NCBI GenBank assembly: GCA_964016885.1
Contig: OZ024740.1
Location: 1,313,095 to 1,377,094, forward strand
DNA: 64,000 nt
Direction: 5' to 3'
Source: Eledone cirrhosa
Lineage: Eukaryota; Mollusca; Cephalopoda; Octopoda; Eledonidae
Shown: one piece after another, positions 41,860-50,065 of the stretch
How the letters are laid out: every line of letters begins with the position of its first letter
Position numbering within the stretch: position 1 is the first letter of the stretch
Position numbers and translations under genes: made by a program
Notes under the pieces: generated by a model
The model's input: the letters and a program-made list of their open reading frames with translations, nothing else
Told to the model about the DNA's origin: nothing
The model's database searches: none

Positions 41860-41890
41860 TTGGTGGTACAGTCAGATGTTTGGTGGTATG
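41860..41890 (+). repeat. Truncated unit in satellite A
   Basis: Here GGTGGTACAGTCAGATG replaces the normal GGTGGTATGGTTTAACAGTCAG. Half a unit has been lost, which is one of the few real breaks in the 28-bp phase. Confidence 0.85.
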
Positions 41891-42654
41891 GTTTAACAAT
41901 TAGATCTGATGTTTGGTGGTATGGTTTAAGAGTCAGATGTTTGGTGGTATGGTTTAAGAGTCAGATGTTTGGTGGTATGGTTTAACAGGCAGATGTTTGG
42001 TGGTATGGTTTAACAGTCAGATGTTTGGTGGTATGGTTTAACAGTCAGTTGTTTGGTGGTATGGTTTAACAATCAGATGTTTGGTGGTATGGTTTAACAG
42101 TCAAATGTTTGGTGGTATGATTTAACAGTCAGATGTTTGGTGGTATGGTTTAACAGTCAGTTGTTTGGTGGTAAGGTTTAACAGTCAATTGTTTGGTGGT
42201 AAGGTTTAACAGTCATATGTTTGGTGGTATGGTTTAACATTCAGATGTTTGGTGGTATGGTGTAACAGTCAGATGTTTGGTGGTATGGTTTAACAATCAG
42301 ATCTGATGTTTGGTGGTATGGTTTAAGAGTCAGAGGTTTGGTGGTATGGTTTAAGAGTCAGATGTTTGGTGGTATGGTTTAACAGTCAGATGTTTGGTGG
42401 TATGGTTTAACAGTCAGATGTTTGGTGGTATGGTTTAACAGTCAGATGTTTGGTGGTATGGTTTAGCAGTCAGATGTTTGGTGGTATGGTTTAACAGTCA
42501 GTTGTTTGGTGGTATGGTTTAACAGGCAGATGTTTGGTGGTATGGTTTAACAGGCAGATGTTTGGTGGTATGGTTTAACAGGCAGATGTTTGGTGGTATG
42601 ATTTAACAGTCAGATGTTTGGTGGTATGGTTTAACAGTGAGATGTTTGGTGGTA

Positions 42655-42690
42655 TGGTTTAACTTTCATAAGCTGTACCACCTTGTACCC
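42655..42690 (+). other. Junction of satellite A and satellite B
   Basis: The last satellite A unit ends in GGTATGGTTTAAC near 42664. It is followed at once by TTTCATAAGCTGTACCACC, a slightly diverged form of the satellite B sequence TTTGTCATGAGCTGTACCACC. There is no unique spacer. Both units have a TTT run at the join, so the break may have used a few bases of shared sequence. Confidence 0.85.
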
Positions 42691-44650
42691 ACCCAACACA
42701 TGTTGTGTCAGAGTTTGTCATGAGTTGTACCACCTTGTAACTGTCCAGCACATGTGTCAGAGTTTGTCATGAGTTGTACCACCTTGTAACTGTCCAACAC
42801 ATGTTGTGTCAGAGTTTGTCATGAGCTGTACCACCTTGTAACTACCCAACATATGTTGTGTCAGAGTTTGTGATGAGCTGTACCACCTTGTAACTACCCA
42901 ACATATGTTGTGTCAGAGTTTGTCATCAGTTGTACCACCTTGTAACTACCCATCATATGTTGTGTCAGAGTTTGTCATCAGCTGTACAACCTTGTAACTA
43001 CCCAACATATGTTGTGTCAGAGTTTGTGATGAGCTGTACCACCTTGTAACTACCCAACACATGTTGCACATGTTGTGTCAGAGTTTGTCATGAGCTGTAC
43101 CACCTTGTAACTACCCAACATATGTTGTGTCAGAGTTTGTCATGAGCTTTACCACCTTGTAATTACCCAACACATGTTGTGTCAGAGTTTGTCATGAGTT
43201 GTACCACGTTGTAACTACCCAACATATGTTGTGTCAGAGTTTGTCATGAGATGTACCACCTTGTAACTGTCCAGCACATGTTGTGTCAGAGTTTGTCATG
43301 AGTTGTACCACCTTGTAACTACCCAACATATGTTGTGTCAGAGTTTGTCATGAGCTGTACCACCTTGTAACTACCCAACACATGTTGTGTCAGAGTTTGT
43401 CATGAGCTGTACCACCTTGTAACTGTCCAGTACATGTTGTGTCAGAATTTGTCATGAGTTGTACCACCTTGTAACTGTCCAGCACATGTTGTGTCAGAGT
43501 TTGTCATCAGCTGTACCACCTTGTAACTACCCAACACATGTTGTGTCAGAGTTTGTCATCAGCTGTACCACCTTGTAACTACCCAACACATGTTGTGTCA
43601 GAGTTTGTCATGAGCTGTACCACCTTTTAACTACCCAACACATGTTGTGTCAGAGTTTGTCATCAGCTGTACCACCTTGTAACTACCCAACATATGTTGT
43701 GTCAGAGTTTGTCATGAGCTGTACCACCTTGTAACTACCCAACAAATGTTGTGTCAGAGTTTGTCATGAGCTGTACCACCTTGTAACTACCCAACACATG
43801 TGTCAGAGTTTGTCATGAGTTGTACCACCTTGTAACTGTCCAACACATGTTGTGTCAGAGTTTGTCATGAGTTGTACCACCTTGTAACTACCCAACATAT
43901 GTTGTGTCAGAGTTTGACATGAGTTGTACCACATTGTAACTACCCAACATATGTTGTGTCAGAGTTTGTCATGAGCTGTACCACCTTGTAACTACCCAAC
44001 ATATGTTGTGTCAGAGTTTGTCATGAGTTGTACCACCTTGTAACTACCCAACATATGTTGTGTCAGAGTTTGTCATGAGCTGTACCACCTTGTAACTACT
44101 CAACATATGTTGTGTCAGAGTTTGTCATGAGTTGTACCACCTTGTAACTACCCAGCACATGTTGTGTCAGTGGTTGTCATGAGCTGTACCACCTTGTAAC
44201 TACCCAACATATGTTGTGTCAGAGTTTTTCATGAGCTGTACCACCTTGTAACTACCCAACACATGCGTCAGAGTTTGTCATGAGCTGTACCACCTTGTAA
44301 CTACCCAACATATGTTGTGTCAGAGTTTGTCATGAGCTGTACCACCTTGTAACTACCCAACACATGTTGTGTCAGAGTTTGTCATGAGCTGTACCACCTT
44401 GTAACTACGCAACACATGTTGTGTCAGAGTTTGTCATGAGCTGTACCAGCTTGTAACTACCCAACACATGTTGTGTCAGAGGTTGTCATGAGCTGTACCA
44501 CCTTGTAACTACCCAACATATGTTGTGTCAGAGTTTGTCATGAGCTGTACCACCTTGTAACTACCCAACACATGTTGTGTCAGAGGTTGTCATGAGCTGT
44601 ACCACCTTGTAACTACCCAACACATGTTCTGTCAGAGTTTGTCATGAGTT
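42665..44650 (+). repeat. Satellite B: 52-bp tandem array, left part
   Basis: This is a head-to-tail array of a 52-bp unit: GAGCTGTACCACCTTGTAAC, then TACCCAACACATGTTGTGTC, then AGAGTTTGTCAT. About 38 units lie in this part. Common variants are GAGTTG for GAGCTG, CAACATATGTTG for CAACACATGTTG, CTGTCCAGCACATG for CTACCCAACACATG, and a 49-bp unit with ACACATGTGTCAG. The first units, near 42.7 kb, are the most diverged (GTACCCACCC). The array is interrupted at 44650 by the LTR retrotransposon and resumes beyond it in the same orientation. I do not recognise it as a named satellite. Confidence 0.97.
44647..44650. repeat. Target-site duplication, left (AGTT)
   Basis: AGTT comes immediately before the left LTR, within satellite B sequence CATGAGTT. 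The same four bases follow the right LTR at 46780-46783. Joining the flanks restores the normal satellite sequence CATGAGTTGTACCACC, which confirms a 4-bp target duplication and the element boundaries. Confidence 0.88.
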
Positions 44651-44711
44651 TGTAGTGACCTACATTCCGCGGGCTCACATACATTCTCTGTGAGTGATTT
44701 GGCTCAGTTCA

Positions 44712-44719
44712 GCCAATCA
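44712..44719 (+). promoter_or_regulatory. CCAAT box in left LTR
   Basis: GCCAATCA lies about 210 bp upstream of the TATA-like element. The match to the CCAAT/NF-Y consensus is good but use is inferred. The same site is at 46289-46296 in the right LTR. Confidence 0.5.
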
Positions 44720-44924
44720 GCGCCAGTAGAAGAGGATGTATCCCTACGCGCCCTGAGGAAGAAATTCACCGCGAAGATTTGAAGAATCTCGCTCTTGTAC
44801 CGGAAACTTCAAGCCAGCAACACGCATAATGTAACAGTGAGATATTGCACCCCTAGCCTCGCCGGCTTAACGGCGCAATGGCACATTCCCTTTTGTAACC
44901 TCTTTTTATCTGTAACTTCAACCA

Positions 44925-44934
44925 TATAAATAAA
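44925..44934 (+). promoter_or_regulatory. TATA-like element overlapping AATAAA in left LTR
   Basis: TATAAATAAA at 44925-44934 could act as a TATA box (TATAAATA) and contains a canonical polyadenylation signal (AATAAA at 44929). The right LTR copy is at 46502-46511. Compact LTRs often place the two signals close together. Which function is used cannot be told from sequence. Confidence 0.55.
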
Positions 44935-45204
44935 CAAACATTTCATCTCTAATTACTGCGGTTGAAGTCGTTGTTATGTTACTCGTGTCTCAATGACATC
45001 TTTAATCCATGCTGCTGGAATTGGCGACCTGACGAAAGGAATATTGTAAATAGATGGTAAATAGATCGAGGGACCTTCCCTCACGTCTATGTCAACAAGT
45101 TAATCCAACGAGGATACTATCACTTACCACACTGGCAACTAACGACCACTGATTCTACCACCCTGCTAAAGTGGCGATAACATCTACAACTAATACTGCT
45201 AAAG

Positions 45205-45217
45205 TGGTGACCGACGT
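45205..45217 (+). promoter_or_regulatory. Primer-binding site, tRNA-Trp-like
   Basis: TGGTGACCGACGT begins two bases after the left LTR. It matches the complement of the tRNA-Trp 3' end (TGGTGACCCCGACGT) except for loss of two C residues. A tRNA-Trp primer is characteristic of CsRn1-type Ty3/gypsy elements. The 2-base deletion might weaken priming in this copy. Confidence 0.7.
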
Positions 45218-46215
45218 AAGAATATCACGCAGCCCTTCTTATTCATTCAGTTTAACTTTTATTGCCACGTCGCAACTTGCGAAAATCCAGAATATTCCTT
45301 TTAAGATTTTTGAAAAATTAGCAGTTTGTTACATTCACATATTTCTTTGTAGAATGCATTTACTTGTTTTGTGCTCTTTTGCTATTTGCTTGCTCATGGT
45401 TTTTGTTCATTCACATTCTTTGCTGTTTTACATGCCTGCATATGCACACATTTTTTTTATCACACACCAACATGTTGTTCTTGGTATATGTTCTTCAAAC
45501 GTAATATTCTGCGAGTCCCTTTTCACCTGGTTGAGATGCTGTCACATGCTAGCAGCTCACAGAGCTTAATCCACTGGATTCAAACGGGCACCGCAACACG
45601 AGAATTCTAATTGCAGCTGAACTCAAACAGCTTCGCATCTCGTTGCACACTGATCGTCCATGACGGCCATCCGTATTGTTGTTTTTGCCCGACTCGCTGG
45701 GAAAGCAACAAATTGAGCTGGACTTGTCAACATTTCGGCCACTTCTGTGGATTCGCCCGAATTATGGAATTTACACTGCAACCCATCCTACAGATTAAAC
45801 TTGCCTTTTGTTCTTTACAAAGCAACCAGCCATTTTTTCCTGGCTCCACAGCACATTCGACAATACATCTGGGGGCCATCATTTTCTCGCCAGCACTGGT
45901 AAACTACCATAATAGCTTCGTTCACAGCTACTGGTACAACGCTTACCATTAACATTTAATGCAAGAACAGCAACTTCGCCCATGTTAGACTTTATCCGTT
46001 TTTTGTTAGACCTTTGGCGGTCACGTATAAACAACAAAACAACTGGTCATTTAACACAGCAGCTCAACACGGCCCGTAGCGCCTCATTTTTTGTTCTTGC
46101 ATGCAACCTTCTGCTCAATTATTTTTTTCACTGATGTGCTCTTTCAGCATTTGTTCTTGCTGATTTAATATGTGAGTCCTTGGTTTCTTCGTTATAGATT
46201 TTCGGCTGAAAATCT

Positions 46216-46227
46216 GGTTGGAGGTGA
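46216..46227 (+). promoter_or_regulatory. Polypurine-tract-like sequence
   Basis: GGTTGGAGGTGA lies directly against the right LTR, in the position expected for the plus-strand primer. It is interrupted by T residues, so it is a weak tract. An inverted pair, ATTTTC/GAAAAT, lies just upstream near 46198-46213. Confidence 0.55.
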
Positions 46228-46779
46228 TGTAGTGACCTACATTCCGCGGGCTCACATACATTCTCTGTGAGTGATTTGGCTCAGTTCAGCCAATCAGCGC
46301 CAGTAGAAGAGGATGTATCCCTACGCGCCCTGAGGAAGAAATTCACCGCGAAGATTTGAAGAATCTCGCTCTTGTACCGGAAACTTCAAGCCAGCAACAC
46401 GCATAATGTAACAGTGAGATATTGCACCCCTAGCCTCGCCGGCTTAACGGCGCAATGGCACATTCCCTTTTGTAACCTCTTTTTATCTGTAACTTCAACC
46501 ATATAAATAAACAAACATTTCATCTCTAATTACTGCGGTTGAAGTCGTTGTTATGTTACTCGTGTCTCAATGACATCTTCAATCCATGCTGCTGGAATTG
46601 GCAACTGACGAAAGGAATATTGTAAATAGATGGTAAATAGATCGAGGGACCTTCCCTCACGTCTATGTCAATAAGTTAATCCAACGAGGATACTATCACT
46701 TACGACACTGGCAACTAACGACCACTGATTCTAGCACCCTGCTAAAGTGGCGATAACATCTACAACTAATACTGCTAAA
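46228..46779 (+). repeat. Right LTR (3' LTR)
   Basis: This 552-bp copy matches the left LTR at nearly every base. Differences seen are TTC for TTT near 46575, GGCAACTG for GGCGACCTG near 46600 (a substitution plus a 1-bp deletion), AATAAG for AACAAG, CTTACGAC for CTTACCAC, and CTAGCACC for CTACCACC. It carries the same CCAAT (46289) and TATAAATAAA (46502) elements. Confidence 0.92.
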
Positions 46780-46783
46780 AGTT
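46780..46783. repeat. Target-site duplication, right (AGTT)
   Basis: AGTT follows the last A of the right LTR and is continuous with satellite B (AGTTGTACCACC). It matches 44647-44650. Confidence 0.88.
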
Positions 46784-47060
46784 GTACCACCTGTAACTCT
46801 CCAACACATGTTGTGTCAGAGTTTGTCATGAGCTGTACCACCTTGTAACTACCCAACATATGTTGTGTCAGAGTTTGTCATGAGCTGTACCAGCTTGTAA
46901 CTACCCAACACATGTTGTCTCAGCGTTTGTGATGAGCTGTACCACCTTGAAACTACCCAACATATGTTGTGTCAGAGTTTTTCATGAGCTGAACCACCTT
47001 GTAACTACCCAACACATGTTGTGTCAGAGTTTGTCATGAGTTGTACCACTTTGTAACTGT
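46781..47060 (+). repeat. Satellite B higher-order block, copy 1 (3005-bp offset)
   Basis: Markers starting at 46781 (GTTGTACCACCTGTAACTCTCC), 46921 (CAGCGTTTGTGATG) and 47041 (TTGTACCACTTTG) recur 3005 bp downstream at 49786, 49926 and 50046. A third, more diverged copy has its CAGCGTTTGTG at 51684. Confidence 0.85.
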
Positions 47061-49785
47061 CCAGCACATGTGTCAAAGTTTGTCATGAGTTGTACCACCT
47101 TGTAACTGTCCAACACATGTTGTGTCAGAGTTTGTCATGAGCTGTACCACCTTGTAACTACCCAACACATGTTGTGTCAGAGTTTGTCATGAGTTGTACC
47201 ACCTGTAACTACCCAACATATGTTGTGTCAGAGTTTGTCATGAGCTGTACCACCTTGTAACTACCCAACACATGTTGTGTCAGAGTTTGTCATGAGCTGT
47301 ACCACCTTGTAACTACCCAACATATGTTGTGTCAGAGTTTGACATGAGTTGTACCACCTTGTAACTACCCGACATATGTTGTGTCAGAGTTTGTCATGAG
47401 CTGTACCACCTTGTAACTACTCAACATATGTTGTGTCAGAGTTTGTCATGAGTTGTACCACCTTGTAACTACTCAACATATGTTGTGTCAGAGTTTGTCA
47501 TGAGCTGTACCACCTTGTAACTACCCAGCACATGTTGTGTCAGAGTTTGTCATGAGCTGTACCACCTTGTAACTACCCAACACATGCGTCAGAGTTTGTC
47601 ATGAGCTGTACCACCTTGTAACTACTCAACATATGTTGTGTCAGAGTTTGTCATGAGTTGTACCACTTTGTAACTACCCAACATATGTTGTGTCAGAGTT
47701 TGTCATGAGCTGCACCACCTTGTAACTACCCAACACATGTTGTGTCAGAGTTTGTCATGAGCTGTACCACCTTGTAACTACCCAACACATGCGTCAGAGT
47801 TTGTCATGAGCTGTACCACCTTGTAACTACCCAACATATGTTGTGTCAGAGTTTGTCATGAGCTGTACCACCTTGTAACTACCCAACACATGTTGTGTCA
47901 GAGTTTGTCATGAGCTGTACCACCTTGTAACTACCCAACACATGTTGTGTCAGAGTTTGTCATGAGTTGTACCACTTTGTAACTGTCCAGCACATGTGTC
48001 AAAGTTTGTCATGAGTCGTACCATCTTGTAACTGTCCAACACATGTTGTGTCAGAGTTTGTCATGAGCTGTACCACCTTGTAACTACCCAACACATGTTG
48101 TGTCAGAGTTTGTCATGAGTTGTACCACCTTGTAACTACCCAACACATGTGTCAGAGTTTGTCATCAGCTGTACCACCTTGTAACTACCCAACATATGTT
48201 GTGTCAGAGTTTGTCATGAGCTGTACCACCTTGTAACTACCCAACACATGTTGTGTCAGAGTTTGTCATGAGCTGTACCACCTTGTAACTACCCAACACA
48301 TGCGTCAGAGTTTGTCATGAGCTGTACCACCTTGTAACTACTCAACATATGTTGTGTCAGAGTTTGTCATGAGTTGTACCACCTTGTAACTACCCAACAT
48401 ATGTTGTGTCAGAGTTTGTCATGAGCTGCACCACCTTGTAACTACCCAACACATGTTGTGTCAGAGTTTGTCATGAGCTGTACCACCTTGTAACTACCCA
48501 ACACATGCGTCAGAGTTTGTCATGAGCTGTACCACCTTGTAACTACCCAACATATGTTGTGTCAGAGTTTGTCATGAGCTGTACCACCTTGTAACTACCC
48601 AACACATGTTGTGTCAGAGCTTGTCATGAGCTGTACCACCTTGTAACTACCCAACATATGTTGTGTCAGAGTTTGTCATGAGCTGTACCACCTTGTAACT
48701 ACCCAACACATGTGTCAGAGTTTGTTATGAGTTGTACCACCTTGTAACTACCCAACATAAGTTGTGTCAGAGTTTGTCATGAGCTGTACCACCTTGTAAC
48801 TACCCAACACATGTTGTGTCAGAGTTTGTCATGAGCTGTACCACCTTGTAACTACCGAACACATGTTGTGTCAGAGTTTGTCATGAGCTGTACCAACTTG
48901 TAACTACCCAACATATGTTGTGTCAGAGTTTGTCATGAGTTGTACCACCTTGTAACTACCCAACATATGTTGTGTCAGAGTTTGTCATCAGCTGTACCTC
49001 CTTGTAACTACCCAACACATGTTGTGTCAGAGTTTGTCATGAGTTGTACCACCTTGTAACTACCCAACATATGTTGTGTCAGAGTTTGTCATGTGCTGTA
49101 CCACCTTGTAACTACCCAACACATGTTGTGTCAGAGTTTGTCATGAGCTGTACCACCTTGTTACTACCCAACACATGTTGTGTCAGAGTTTGTCATGAGC
49201 TGTACCACCTTGTAACTACCCAACACATGTTGTGTCAGAGTTTGTCATGAGCTGTACCACCTTGTAACTACCCAACACATGTTGTGTCAGAGTTTGTCAT
49301 CAGCTGTACCACCTTGTTACTACCCAACACATGTTGTGTCAGAGTTTGTCATGAGTTGTACCACCTTGTAACTACCCAACACATGTTGTGTCAGAGTTTG
49401 TCATGAGCTGTACCACCTTGTAACTACCCAAAACATGTTGCACATGATGTGTTAGAGTTTGTCATGAGCTGTACCACCTTGTAACTACCCAACATATGTT
49501 GTGTCAGAGTTTGTCATGAGCTGTACCACCTTGTAACTACCCAACACATGTTGTCTCAGAGTTTGTCATGAGTTGTACCACCTAGTAACTACCCAACATA
49601 TGTTGTGTCAGAGTTTGTCATGAGTTGTACCACCTGGTAACTACCCAACATAAGTTGTGTCAGAGTTTGTAATGAGTTGTACCACCTTGTAACTACCCAA
49701 CACATGTGTCTGAGTTTGTCATGAGCTGTACCACCTTGTCACTACCCAACACATGTTGCACATGTTGTGTCAGAGTTTGTCATGA

Positions 49786-50065
49786 GTTGTACCACCTGTA
49801 ACTCTCCAACACATGTTGTGTCAGAGTTTGTCATGAGCTGTACCACCTTGTAACTACCCAACATATGTTGTGTCAGAGTTTGTCATGAGCTGTACCACCT
49901 TGTAACTACCCAACACATGTTGTCTCAGCGTTTGTGATGAGCTGTACCACCTTGAAACTACCCAACATATGTTGTGTCAGAGTTTTTCATGAGCTGTACC
50001 ACCTTGTAACTACCCAACACATGTTGTGTCAGAGTTTGTCATGAGTTGTACCACTTTGTAACTGT
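49786..50065 (+). repeat. Satellite B higher-order block, copy 2 (3005-bp offset)
   Basis: This is the counterpart of 46781-47060. The sequence equivalent to the right flank of the LTR element is continuous here with ordinary satellite on its left, so this copy is a paralogous site without the element. Confidence 0.85.

Larger units (their letters stand above)
1..42664 (+). repeat. Satellite A: 28-bp tandem array
   Basis: This is a continuous head-to-tail array of a 28-bp unit, TGGTGGTATGGTTTAACAGT plus CAGATGTT, CAGTTGTT or CACATGTT. It already runs at base 1, so its left end is outside the window. Length divided by 28 gives about 1,500 copies. Orientation never changes. Most units differ from consensus at zero to two sites. 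Other recurring types are AAGAGTCAG, AACAGGCAG, AAGCATAAG, GGTACGG, TATGGGTTAAC, a TTTTGTGGTATGTTTT type, and a 33-bp type with five extra bases. Indels are rare and there are no unique spacers. The TTTAACAG segment puts TAA into the frames, so no long reading frame exists. From about 1 to 17.4 kb the units are cleaner; from 17.4 to 23 kb and from 26 to 42.6 kb there are more diverged types. I do not recognise it as a named satellite. Confidence 0.98.
44651..45203 (+). repeat. Left LTR (5' LTR)
   Basis: This 553-bp repeat begins TGTAGTGACC and ends CTGCTAAA, so it has the usual 5' TG but not the usual 3' CA. It contains a CCAAT box and a TATA-like element that overlaps AATAAA. Its 3' end is odd: CTGCTAAAGTGG at 45163 is repeated 33 bp later at 45196, where it spans the LTR/internal junction. 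Confidence 0.92.
45204..46227 (+). other. Internal region of LTR element, no recognised coding sequence
   Basis: These 1024 bases between the LTRs are T-rich and single-copy within the window. The longest open frames (45171-45569, which starts inside the LTR, and 45611-45952) are 132 and 113 residues. They carry no gag zinc knuckle, protease DTG, reverse transcriptase YXDD or integrase motif that I can see. They may be remnants of an ancestral gag or chance frames. Overall it looks like a packaging/priming scaffold, as in short non-autonomous LTR elements. Confidence 0.7.
44651..46779 (+). mobile_element. Non-autonomous LTR retrotransposon (probable Ty3/gypsy type)
   Basis: This 2129-bp element has long direct terminal repeats at 44651-45203 and 46228-46779, a 4-bp AGTT target duplication, a primer-binding site just inside the left LTR and a purine-rich stretch just before the right LTR. 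The two LTRs differ by about five substitutions and one 1-bp indel, roughly 99% identity by eye, so the insertion is fairly recent. The internal region is only 1024 bp, far below the 4-5 kb needed for gag-pol. No protease, reverse transcriptase, RNase H or integrase motif was seen in its frames. It must depend on enzymes of a related element. The tRNA-Trp-like primer site suggests the CsRn1 group of Ty3/gypsy elements, known from flatworms, insects and molluscs; that placement is inference. It interrupts satellite B and shows no sign of cargo. Confidence 0.92.

Noticed and set aside
1..42664. CRISPR array (28-bp repeats in very large number)
   Set aside because: Units are directly joined with no unique spacers, and the surroundings are eukaryotic. 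It is a tandem satellite.
1..42664. Telomeric or interstitial telomere repeat, suggested by GGTTTAAC
   Set aside because: The unit is 28 bp with internal CAGTCAG and has no TTAGGG-type short period.
45171..45569. 132-residue frame running from the left LTR into the internal region
   Set aside because: It starts inside the LTR and crosses the primer-binding site, has no retroelement motif, and is hydrophobic only because the DNA is T-rich.
45371..45610. 79-residue hydrophobic frame that looks like a signal or membrane peptide, overlapping the 132-residue frame
   Set aside because: Its hydrophobicity follows from T-rich DNA and there is no domain or supporting context.
45611..45952. 113-residue cysteine-containing frame as a possible gag remnant
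   Set aside because: Cysteine and histidine spacing does not fit a CCHC knuckle, and the other two frames are no clearer. It is kept only as a possible remnant in the internal-region entry.
49044..49250. 68-residue open frame in satellite B; similar frames at 53522-53728, 60101-60286 and, on the minus strand, 54487-54672
   Set aside because: They are translations of the 52-bp repeat in successive frames. The unit length is not a multiple of 3, so they exist only where mutations remove stops. No protein features.
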